A DNA stretch of 64,000 nucleotides. It comes from Harmothoe impar. Lineage: Eukaryota > Annelida > Polychaeta > Phyllodocida > Polynoidae. The position numbers and the translations under genes were made by a program. Every line of letters starts with the position of its first letter. Position 1 is the first letter of the stretch. The stretch is taken from contig OX381707.1 of assembly GCA_947462335.1 (NCBI GenBank), positions 81,926,610 through 81,990,609 of the forward strand, read 5' to 3'. This document shows, piece after piece, positions 12,124 through 21,701 of the stretch. The notes under the pieces are model-generated. The model saw nothing but the letters and a program-made list of their open reading frames with translations. It ran no database searches and had not been told where the DNA came from.

Positions 12124-15100
12124 TTAGACATCATCTTGTACTTGAGAGAGCACGGCTCCAATACCACAGTTACTGGCGTCTGTATCTAAGATGTAGAGTC
12201 CCTCCTTCTTGGGATATCCTAGAATGGGTGCCTTTATCAGCTCGCTCTTGAGGGTGTCAAACGAAGTTTGCTGTTCCTCTTCCCACTTGAAGGCTGTGTC
12301 TATGCCACTGAGAGAATGAAGGGGTGCGGCAACTTGGGCATAGTTCTTGATGAACTTCCGGTAGTATCCAGAAAGACCCAGGAATGATCTTACTCCTTTC
12401 TTCGTTGTCGGGGCAGGCCAATCCTTTACCTTGGTTATCTTTGCAGGGTCTGTCTGGATGCCTTCCTGGCTGACAACATGTCCTAGAAATGAGACTTCTT
12501 GCTGGAAGAGGTTGCATTTCTTCGGTTTCAATTTCAACCCTGCATCCTTCATGCGTCGGAATACTTGTTCTAGTCTTTCCAGAAGTTCTTCAAATGTAGA
12601 ACCAAAGACGATAACGTCGTCCAAATACAGGAGGACCCCATTTCCACGTTCTTCTCTGAGGACATGTTCCATAAGTCTCTCAAATGTAGAGGGCGCATTA
12701 CATAAGCCGAATGGCATTGCTGTCCACTCGTATAAGCCGAAAGGTGTCGTGAAGGCTGTCTTCGGCCGGTCTTCTTGATTCATTCCAACTTGCCAATAAC
12801 CACTTGCGAGGTCTAACGTGGCAAACCAAGCACCTCCACCTAGCTGGGATAGACTGTCCTCTATGTTCGGTAATGGGTAGGCATCCTTCTCTGTAAGATT
12901 GTTGAGGCGTCGGTAATCAACACAAAACCGATTTGTTCCATCTTTCTTCTTAACCATGACGACAGGGGCTGACCATGGGCTCTCTGAAGGTTGAATAACT
13001 CCTTGTTCTAGAAGTGCGGTCAACTCTGCCTTGACAACCGTTTCCATGTGTATCGGCAAACGTCGAGGAGGTACCTTTACTGGTCGTGTGTCCCCTGTTC
13101 TTATTTCATGTTGAACCAAGTTTGTTCGACCCAAAGGTTCTCCAGTACAAGCAAATGCTTCGCGGAAGCTCTCCAGTAACATTTTCACCTTATCCGCCTG
13201 TACAGGCGAGAGATCCTTCACACTGTCTTGGTGCAACTTGTGCATCTCCTCATCCATATGACCAGCAGTCATGGCTCGTCTATAGTAGAACTGGCCTGTT
13301 GGTCGAAGATCTTCCTCCTCTACTTGTACTACGGTTGCGATAAGAGAGCCTCGGCTTATGACAATCTCTTCTTCCGAGTTGTTAATGAGATGTACTGGTA
13401 GCCTTCCTGTGGTGGTAGAAACGACCGCTTCTTCTGTTGAGAGTCCCATCTCTTCCTCCATTCTTGGATCACCTGTCACAACTCCGAGTGAGAATTGGGG
13501 TTCTTCATGAAGGATACCTGTTACTGGAAGTCCATGCCAGGGCGGAATGTGCAAGTCATTTTCAGCATAAATCGTGATAGCTCTGCGTCTAACGTTATCC
13601 TCTAGGGGAAGCCTTCTTCCAGGTTGATCATCATCAGCAAGGCGGACGTTGTTCTCTCTCCAACTCCATTCCCATCGGTTCACACGCATAAAGTCACATC
13701 CTAGAACTAGCTCTGGACCAACATCGGTTATTAAGAAGTCGTGTTGAATAACGCCAAGTCTTGTCTCTAGTGTCAGATGAGCAACATTGTGAATCTCCAT
13801 CGGTGTGTTATTCACGGCACACAGTTGTAGTGCTGGATCGGCGGATCTGATATCCAAAGATGCGTTTCGGAACTGTAGTCTATTCATAAGTTCGGTGCCC
13901 ATGAAAGATCTTTCGGCACCAGTATCGATTAGAGCAGCGACATGTTCATCTCCTTTTGGGGTAGCTATGGTGACTATCACCCGCATCTCTTCAGGCCCAG
14001 GTTTAGCCAGCTTTACTCCGACCATACGTGCTGAAGCTTGATCCGTAGTTCTTATAATAGGCACGGTGTCCAAGGGTCTTGGACGTGCATCGTTGCTCTG
14101 TGAGTACGATCTGTTCTGCTGTATGGCAGAGTTCGGGTGCGGGCTGTCTCGACGACCAGGGGGATTCCAGGTTGATCGATTCCTTCCAGGTGAGGCAGAA
14201 CGTCCTCTTGGTCCATACTGGGTACTTGGTGAATGTGAATATCTCCCGTGGGGACTTTGTGTCCTGGGACAATCCCTCTTGAAATGCCTGGTGTCGCCAC
14301 AGGTGAAACATCCTGTATTTTGACTTCTCCCTGGTGACTGGTTCTGGCTGCGAGCTGGGCTGCGAGGGCAGTCACGTCTTACGTGGTTCGAATCTCTGCA
14401 GGTATAGCATTTGCGTGCAGAATGGGGACTTGGTGTGCGTGCTCTTGGGCACTGCCTCTGCCAGTGGTTTGTGTCACCACATGTGTAGCATCCGGAACTT
14501 TGTCTCTGTGGACTCCGACTTTTCCTGACATCGGCCAGTTCAGACGTTAATGAATCTACTTTCCGTTTTAAGTCCATTATTTCTCTCGGAGAAGTTGCAT
14601 TAAGTCCTTCGGGACTGGTTCCTCTGAACCTCACTTTTGTGACATTGTTCCGATTATCAGCGCCATGCCATGCTTCTTCTCTAGCAGCGGCTTTAACGGC
14701 GAAGTCTAATGAGCTTGGTTCTGCGTCATATAAGGCCTTACTCAGGGCTGGCGTAGTCAAAGCTTGGGTGAATCTTTCGATAGCCATGACCTCTGCTGCA
14801 TCTGCGGAAAATCCAGGGTATGCTAGTTTTACCAAGTATCTGATGTCTTGAGCGAGAGCAGCCAAAGTCTCGTTTTCTTTCCTCAATCGACCCTTCAGGG
14901 CAGCCTGATGTACTGCAGCCTGTTGTTGTGCTCCAAACCTATGCTGTAAGGCTTCGTCAAGGCGTCTGAAAGATCTGGTAACAGACGTACTTCCACCATC
15001 CACAAAGCGCTGTGCTTCGCCTTCCAATTGGACTAGAAGGATGTCCAGTTTTTCGTCTTTGTCCCAATTATTCAAGCGGGTCAGTCTCGAAAAATAACTC

Positions 15101-16638
15101 TTGTACTCTTCCCATGGTACCGATCCGCTATATGATTTAGGCTTCACCATGTTATTTCTCTTTTTCCGGTTAGTGGTACTTTCAGTCGAGCTTGATCTGT
15201 GATGGTGTGGTCGGGACGACTGTCGTCTATCGCGGGGTGAAGGTGACCGTCTCCTGTATGGAGATGGCGATTGTCTTCTCTTCGGGGATGGTGGAGATTT
15301 GGATCGTCTTCCTCTTCTCTTGCTTCCCTTACGAGGACTGGTAGGATACCTGTAATTGCGGTTTCGACCCTCTTGACGTCTATCTCTGTGGGATACATCA
15401 TCAGCTGATGAATCTATGGGAGAAGGGCTTCGTGCGGGTACATATCGACCATCTACTTCATACCCTCGTACTTCATGTCTTCTTCCGGCTGATGAGACGT
15501 GATGACGTCTCTCCTCTACTGGTGATGAGTGTTTCGGCCTGCGTCTATCATCTCGGGGAGATGAGTGTCTTGGTTGGCGTCTTTCGTCTTGAGGAGATGA
15601 ATATCTCGGCTGGCGTCGTTCGTCACGAGGAGATGAGCGTCTTGGCTGCCGGTAGTCTTCTCCCCTTCTTGAGCCACGACAGCGTTTATTGGAGCCGGAA
15701 GATGAAGTCATGCCGGACCTACCTGGTCTTCTATGTGGTGAAGAAGATCCTTCGGTAGAGCTGGAAGAAGATGATCTCCTTGGATGATCCCTCCGGCGAG
15801 TGGTCCTAAGTCTTGGACGTGGGGCTGTCATATTGGGAAAAAGGCTGCGTCTAACAGGACTGGAATCAGTGTCGTCCATCCTTGGACGTCCTCTGTTGGT
15901 ACGATGATCCAATCTAGCATGGTTCTGACCTTGACCTTGAACTTGGATGTCACCTTGGACTTGACTTTGAGCTTGGAGTTGGATGTCACCTCGTACTTGA
16001 CCTTGGGCTTGACCTTGGAAGTCAATTCGACCTTGACCCTGGGCTTGACCTTGGACGTCACCTCGAACTTGAGCTTGACCTTGGATGTCACTTCGGCCTT
16101 GATCCTGGACATGACCTTGACTCTGACCTTGATCTCGGACGTCCCGTGGTTGATAAATACCAGACGCCACTAGTCCACGAAGAGCGTCAGGCACATCTGG
16201 CTGGTTTGAAATGTGCTGCATGAATAGATGGGCCAAGTTGTTGACGGCATGAACGACGGCTTGATTAGAATCTTGCGTAGTCTGCCGGTCGGATTGCACG
16301 CTGGACCTCTGCCTCTCTGCATCCGAGTTCTGCTGGTACCGTGAGTCGTCACTTGAGCGATAATCAAACCTGCTGCTTCTCATGTCGTCTTGTCGATCTT
16401 GTTGCTTGCTTTGAACTTGAACGGCAGAGTCGCCCCGATCCAAATTCGACTGGGTACCGGGTATGGTACTTGCAGCGGATGTACGAGTAGAAGCATCGAC
16501 GGAAGCACCAGCGGAAGCGCCTGTATTGGCGAGGCTCGGTGGCCAACGGTCTTTCTCCAAGTAGCGCGGATAGAAATCGTTAATTCGCGACGGGCTATTG
16601 TCCCGAGACGAGTCCTGATTCGTATAGGACTTCGGCAT
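12124..16638 (-). CDS. gag-pol: Gag-Protease-Reverse transcriptase polyprotein of Gypsy element 1 (ends at premature stop)
   Basis: This is a single 1,504-codon frame. The N-terminal third of Gag is unusual: a Gln/Gly-rich tandem repeat (nt about 15900-16140) is followed by an Arg/Ser-rich stretch with repeated SSPRDERRQPR-type units (nt about 15530-15660), resembling SR proteins. A capsid-like region follows (nt about 14600-15130). Next come three CCHC zinc knuckles near residues 716-795 (CYTCGDTNHWQRQC and two relatives). The retroviral aspartic protease has LIDTGAERS near residue 905. Reverse transcriptase has FCVDYRRLN and YLDDVIVF near residue 1336. The frame stops inside the RNase H start at TAA 12124-12126. 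Gag and Pol share one frame, with no frameshift. The ATG at 16638 lies 93 bp downstream of a 29-base A tract on the coding strand. Confidence 0.9.
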   Translation of the reverse strand: MPKSYTNQDSSRDNSPSRINDFYPRYLEKDRWPPSLANTGASAGASVDASTRTSAASTIPGTQSNLDRGDSAVQVQSKQQDRQDDMRSSRFDYRSSDDSRYQQNSDAERQRSSVQSDRQTTQDSNQAVVHAVNNLAHLFMQHISNQPDVPDALRGLVASGIYQPRDVRDQGQSQGHVQDQGRSDIQGQAQVRGDVQGQAQGQGRIDFQGQAQGQVRGDIQLQAQSQVQGDIQVQGQGQNHARLDHRTNRGRPRMDDTDSSPVRRSLFPNMTAPRPRLRTTRRRDHPRRSSSSSSTEGSSSPHRRPGRSGMTSSSGSNKRCRGSRRGEDYRQPRRSSPRDERRQPRYSSPQDERRQPRHSSPRDDRRRPKHSSPVEERRHHVSSAGRRHEVRGYEVDGRYVPARSPSPIDSSADDVSHRDRRQEGRNRNYRYPTSPRKGSKRRGRRSKSPPSPKRRQSPSPYRRRSPSPRDRRQSSRPHHHRSSSTESTTNRKKRNNMVKPKSYSGSVPWEEYKSYFSRLTRLNNWDKDEKLDILLVQLEGEAQRFVDGGSTSVTRSFRRLDEALQHRFGAQQQAAVHQAALKGRLRKENETLAALAQDIRYLVKLAYPGFSADAAEVMAIERFTQALTTPALSKALYDAEPSSLDFAVKAAAREEAWHGADNRNNVTKVRFRGTSPEGLNATSPREIMDLKRKVDSLTSELADVRKSRSPQRQSSGCYTCGDTNHWQRQCPRARTPSPHSARKCYTCRDSNHVRRDCPRSPARSQNQSPGRSQNTGCFTCGDTRHFKRDCPRTQSPHGRYSHSPSTQYGPRGRSASPGRNRSTWNPPGRRDSPHPNSAIQQNRSYSQSNDARPRPLDTVPIIRTTDQASARMVGVKLAKPGPEEMRVIVTIATPKGDEHVAALIDTGAERSFMGTELMNRLQFRNASLDIRSADPALQLCAVNNTPMEIHNVAHLTLETRLGVIQHDFLITDVGPELVLGCDFMRVNRWEWSWRENNVRLADDDQPGRRLPLEDNVRRRAITIYAENDLHIPPWHGLPVTGILHEEPQFSLGVVTGDPRMEEEMGLSTEEAVVSTTTGRLPVHLINNSEEEIVISRGSLIATVVQVEEEDLRPTGQFYYRRAMTAGHMDEEMHKLHQDSVKDLSPVQADKVKMLLESFREAFACTGEPLGRTNLVQHEIRTGDTRPVKVPPRRLPIHMETVVKAELTALLEQGVIQPSESPWSAPVVMVKKKDGTNRFCVDYRRLNNLTEKDAYPLPNIEDSLSQLGGGAWFATLDLASGYWQVGMNQEDRPKTAFTTPFGLYEWTAMPFGLCNAPSTFERLMEHVLREERGNGVLLYLDDVIVFGSTFEELLERLEQVFRRMKDAGLKLKPKKCNLFQQEVSFLGHVVSQEGIQTDPAKITKVKDWPAPTTKKGVRSFLGLSGYYRKFIKNYAQVAAPLHSLSGIDTAFKWEEEQQTSFDTLKSELIKAPILGYPKKEGLYILDTDASNCGIGAVLSQVQDDV

Positions 16639-16728
16639 CGCGCCTAGCTATGCTATCGGGTTGGAGGAAAGGAGGGTAATTGGGTCACAGAGAACACAAC
16701 ACCAGGACAGTGATCCTTGGTTTGAAAT

Positions 16729-16760
<32 letters not shown>

Positions 16761-19032
16761 CAATCAACAAAGGATATAAGTCGCTCGTTCTTCCTTCCGT
16801 ATCGTCTGCACTAGCAACAAAGTACAGAACAATTCACAGTGGGGTGGGGCCAGGGAAATATGGGTGGTCTGGTCCCTAGTCACTAGCTATACGCTGTGGC
16901 AGTACTCGCTTATGACAGCGAGTTAATGACAAATGTGCATAAAAATGTCAATCTACTACGAGTTACTACTATCACGACAAACTGGACAATATACTGAGTC
17001 CAGCGGCAGCTCTATAACTACTGTGATCAGTAAATACAGACTGATCAGTGATTTACTGAGACAAGTAAATACTGAAAGTTTACTGTAGTAGTCTACTGAA
17101 TAGTAACACAAGTATCACACAATATACTCAACAACAATGTTCAACAACAACAACAACAACAGACAACACACGGGCAAAATCCCGAGTTCGTAATGTACCC
17201 TTGGTGGATTTCCTAACAGTCCCTAACTCACTCAATAGCTGTCGGTAATTAAAATTACCAACAGTGAACAACAGTCAATCAATTGAAATTGTCGGTCACT
17301 GATTCGGAGTGTCTCCGAAGAGCAGTGTGTGAAATCTCAGTCGGTAACCCAAGTTAATTTGTCAATCTCAATAACCTGTACCAATGAACCAATAAATTCA
17401 CCACTTCCTAGTACAAGGTGTGGTCTATGATAGACTTCCAGTGTCGGCCTACTCTAACCACGAAGAAATTTTTTAACGCCTCTGGTCACAAGGAATTTCG
17501 GCGAGTGAACTAACTGCTCAAATACATGAACAGTGCAGGTCTAGTCTACAATTAAGTCAATACAATCGTTGAGTGAATGGGAGACAACTTGTCAGAGTAC
17601 ACTGACAATGTGGGGCCAGGTCTACAATTAGCAGACAAGTGTCGGTCAATTTCCGAGTCTGTTTAGATGAATCTAAATTTATCAGAAGTCAATATTTGCT
17701 ATGTCCAACTGTTGGACAATACACTTGTACATACTCTACACAACAAACCTTCAATTTAGAAGTTTACAAGCATGTTAGGTGTCCGAGCAATGGGGCACAG
17801 TTGATGTGAAAGTCTAAGACTGAGACGATCTTGAAGTTTAAATACCGTACCGTAAAACGTTTTAAGTTTCGGTTTTGTTTTGTCAATTTAACCGGCCTAA
17901 CTGTGGCTAACACACACCTTTAGAATAGATATATCGACCCCAAACTCTGTAAATGTGACAGGGGAATGTTGGCATATGTCTTCAGAGGTTCTAGATAAGG
18001 TTTACAGTGTCTAAAACTGTGGCAGAGTCGATGTGAAAGTTGGCGACGAAGTCGGCCGCTATTTTGACAAAAAGTTAGCGTGCAATACACACCTTTAGGA
18101 TTGATTATTCGGCCCAAAAGGCCGGGAACCTCAAGTCCTACTGATCTAGGACCTTTCCAACTACTTAGAACGTTATTCCAGAGTGATTTAGAATGTGGGA
18201 ATTATGTCAAACAGAGACAACAGTTGACGACAACGTCGGCCGTCTTTTAGCTATAATTTCTGCGAAATGTCAAAACGCAAAATACAAGTTAAGGATCGGA
18301 TTTTTGGTGGATTTTCAAACTCGGGGTGTTCTAGCACACCTACACAACTTATCTAAATAGTCTACACGGGTTAGAAGTGATTTGAAAGGTTTTAGGACGC
18401 CACAAAACAGTGACAGTCGATGTGAATGTCGGCGACGATCTTGAAATTTAAATAGATCTAGATCTACCATACGGTAAAACGCCTCAAGTTTTAAACCTGT
18501 CACGTCCCAAATTACACTTTTAGAACCGGAATTTCGGCGGATTTAAACCCTCCGAGTGTTCTAGTACACAAATACGATATTCTCAAGTAGTTTAAGTGTG
18601 ATTTGAAGGTTGTAGGCTGTCCCAATACAGTGACAAAGTCGACGTGACAGTCGGCGACAAAGTCGGCCGCTATTTTGACAATTTGTCCGAGTACAAAATA
18701 CACTTTTACAATCGGAATCGACAGATCAAACTTCGTGATACTTACGGGGACTTGTCAGGGGGTATTCCTACATGGTTTAAACCTGGTTTACAGTCGTTTG
18801 ATGGTGGGAAGTTGTAGAAATCTGACCCGGTACAGGGAGAGAGCTGTCGACGTTGTTTTGATCAACTGAAACTGGGAGTTGGCGCGACGCCAACGCCGTT
18901 GTTACCACGGCCGCTGCTTAGCGACGCTACATCAAGTGCTTGACGACCGAACTTCGCCGTAATTCTCGGCGACCCAAATTGTAAATTTTGCGGGGTGGGG
19001 GGGTTCTAGACTCAAATATAGAGCCTAAAAGT
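16639..19032 (-). other. Long 5' leader of Gypsy element 1
   Basis: These 2.4 kb between primer site and gag ATG have no long ORF. They contain a T29 tract (16732-16760, poly-A on the coding strand) and, nearer the LTR, a degenerate tandem array (17796-18690). The length is large for a Gypsy leader and could hold packaging, insulator or internal translation signals. Confidence 0.6.
17796..18690. repeat. Degenerate tandem array in the Gypsy element 1 leader
   Basis: About five units spaced 190-230 bp apart share a core like AGTCGATGTGAAAGTCGGCG followed by ACGAAGTCGGCCGCTATTTT. Cores lie near 17797, 18026, 18221, 18414 and 18636. Each is followed by a conserved TACACCTTTAGGATCGG-like stretch. 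The copies are well diverged, unlike the LTRs, so the array predates this insertion. Confidence 0.65.
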
Positions 19033-19044
19033 CTTCTGACACCA
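19033..19044 (-). promoter_or_regulatory. Primer binding site, tRNA-Leu type
   Basis: On the minus strand TGGTGTCAGAAG starts one base after the 5' LTR end. It is complementary to the CTTCTGACACCA 3' end typical of an animal tRNA-Leu. The match is 12 bases; the following bases do not continue it. Confidence 0.75.
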
Positions 19045-19045
19045 A

Positions 19046-20058
19046 TGTAGTGATAACCGGCTATGTGGGGATTTGAATAAAGGATGACAACACAGAGTAA
19101 TTCATGTTGAATGAAGATAATATATTCAAGAAAAATACAGGTACATTCGTTGGGCCGAAAACCACGTATCTAGGGTTACGCTTTGACATAACCACGCACG
19201 GACGCCATATTGTCCCGGGTACGATGTCGTCGCCTGTGCTCTCTGCTCTGCTTTTTGAAGGGCCTACACTGGCACCCTGCGCATAGATAATGGCCGATTG
19301 TCACCATGATTTAGCTGTAAATGCTTTATGGTTCACACAACATGGCCGGAGGTGTCATACGTTTCATCTGTATTAATATCAGACCACAAACTACCATATT
19401 TCCGAAAATATTGTAGATCGGAAATCGCCGCCCATACTGAAGCGTACCAAAGTGTACCCGGCACAGTATGGCGTCCGTGCGTGGTTACGTCAAAACGTAA
19501 CCCTAGAAACGTGGTTACCGTCCCAACGAATTAGTAAATCACAGTTCTGTCACTTTTCTAACTAAGCTGGTCACACTAAAGAAATACCACCAAAAAGATT
19601 AAGTACAAATGGTACGAACCTTTAACGGAGTGGAGTCTTCTTATCTGGTGTGGTGTAGCTGAGTAATTGCCCAAAAACCCATTTGCTTCCTACCCTCATC
19701 AAGATTGGAAGGTTTATGAACGACCCTTTTGATTGGTTAAAAGTCTCCATGTTCCATCCCACATTGCAATTGTGCATCCTAATCCCTGTTCCTTCCCATG
19801 ATGCAAATTCCAAGATGGTGGACAAGGTGCCTCTAAATCTCAGAATAGGCTAAGCTAAAATGACTAACTCGTCAATATCTCGGCAACTAGACATAGTTGA
19901 GGGTCCATATTTACAGGGATGGTAGATATTTATATAATCTATTAGTTGTATTAATTATAGCACTTGACAAGCGCTCTGAGAGAAGTTATAAGCGCCGAAA
20001 CCGGCGAGATCGGTAGCATTTTCGTCGTCGTAGATCGTCGTAGGTCGTATTCACTACA
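19046..20058 (-). repeat. 5' LTR of Gypsy element 1, interrupted by a MITE
   Basis: This LTR is identical in layout to 7800-8427 but is 385 bp longer, because a MITE lies at 19147-19529 plus a short target duplication. Removing it restores exactly 628 bp. Confidence 0.92.
19147..19529. mobile_element. 383-bp MITE nested in the 5' LTR
   Basis: The ends are TCGTTGGG and CCCAACGA. The terminal inverted repeats extend about 65 bp; both ends carry TCTAGGGTTACG and CACGCACGGACGCCATA in mirror image. The uninterrupted 3' LTR gives the empty site (GTACATTAGTAAATC), so the net addition is 385 bp and the target duplication is about 2 bp (AT, slightly ambiguous). It has no transposase, so it must have been mobilised in trans. 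Confidence 0.9.
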
Positions 20059-21701
20059 CTTTGATGGACTTTTATGCCTTTAATTAAGCCGCCCAGGATC
20101 GGGGAATCAAACCAAGAAACTAATTACAAGACGTGATCAGTGCTGCATCTTCTGCAGAGTAAGCAGATTGGCATACGTACAGTGCATAGGTTGTATCATT
20201 GTGTCTTATATATAGGACACTGAGAACTAATTCTGATACACTAAGACCAGGGTGCTTGGCACAGATGCAGCAAAAGTCTGGACTTGCTGTATCAGCAGGT
20301 TTCTGTCTTACATATAGGACAATGTATGATAATCATATCAGATTAGATGTAGGAGGCTTAGCAGCGAAAGGATCACTAATCTGAGACCTGCTGTCTACAT
20401 AATTATACTGCAGGCACCTAGGGACCTAATTAGTTTATGTATTCTCATCAAGAGTAGGGGCTTGGCGAGCCTCTTTGTAAATGATATAGGAAGGCTGATT
20501 CCCCAAAAACGTTTTAGACTCAGGATTCATTAGATCAAAATGATTAAACAATGTTTTAGGTCTTTTGCGAACAGCAACCTACTAGAAAAAAGTGGCAACT
20601 GAAAATGACAACTGAGATACTAAGTGGAACTACAGATATCAATTAGAGGTAGTGTGCTGGACCCTAAACACATGCACTTGATGCACTGCACGTATGTTCC
20701 CATCATGTCTGTTCCTGGGGGTTACATAGCTAGATTTATGAGTTGAGAGCAATGTAATATAACTTTACGTGGCCAATGTAATATAGCTTTCATATTTCAA
20801 ACATATTCCATACCATTTAAAGTTTGTGTATCCAATTATTAGGACCCAAAATTAAATTTCCTTAAAATTAATCAAGGGTGTTGACCATAACCTATTCCTT
20901 CTACCTATTCAACTCATTATTATTCCCTATTATCTTGCTGAAATTATGGTCAATGGGTGAATGAAATTGTGCACAATTTTGTTCTCCTCAATGTAATTAC
21001 ACTATAAAAAACTCTTACTTAGTCACATGAGAGCCCTTGCCCTTATTGGCAATAGACAACAATCATTTGCCCCCATCCCCCTAGATATTACACTGTTACA
21101 GCTCTTAGAACCCAATCAAGTAAGATTTGGAATTTAGGAAAAATCTGGTATAGCCAGATTTAGGGATTGGTGAGCAGCCGGTCAGTGTGGTGGATCCTCC
21201 TGTCAGCCTGAAGGTCATTCAGTCACCCTGAAGGTCATTCAGTCACCCCAAAGGTTAAAGGTTGAAGCAAGACATAGTGGAGGAGCCGTCATGACGTCTC
21301 CACTCCTCCTCCCTGCTTTTTGACTAGCTTGGATCGGAAGGCTTACCTCCAATCCCTTACAATCCTCCACTAGTCCCAGAGCCCAGGCACTTTTAATTTC
21401 CTTTTTGTGACCAAAAGGTTTGAAGATACTGTCTTATGTAGAATTTTCTGCCGAATTCAAAAATCCATTTCTTACAAAAATCTGATGGTGCGTTTTTCCA
21501 ATATGGCCGCCCAAAGTAACGATCGTCATCCTTTTCAAAAATGACTTTCTTCAGCCTTTGGACTTGCATTACTAGCTACTGGAGCTATCTAGACCTATGT
21601 TTATACTGGCCAGCAACCTAATTATCTTATTTCTACATTCATCAGATCAATACATTCATGAATTTCAAGATGGCGGCCATTAAAATGGCATTTTTTGACA
21701 A

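Larger units (their letters stand above)
7800..20058 (-). mobile_element. Ty3/Gypsy LTR retrotransposon (element 1), minus strand
   Basis: The two LTRs begin TGTAGTGATAACC and end TTCACTACA on the plus strand. They flank a tRNA-Leu-type primer site, a long leader, a Gag-Pol frame, an extra ORF and a polypurine tract, all in the minus-strand order expected. Flanking bases CTTT occur on both sides (7796-7799 and 20059-20062), a likely 4-bp target duplication. The LTRs differ by only about three substitutions outside a MITE insertion, so the element is young. One in-frame stop at 12124-12126 breaks pol between reverse transcriptase and RNase H. The CCHC knuckles, DTG protease, YLDD reverse transcriptase and DDE integrase place it in Ty3/Gypsy (Metaviridae-like). 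There is no envelope. Confidence 0.92.

Noticed and set aside
14380..14392. GGTTCGAATC, like a tRNA B-box
   Set aside because: It lies inside the Gag zinc-knuckle coding region with no tRNA fold around it.
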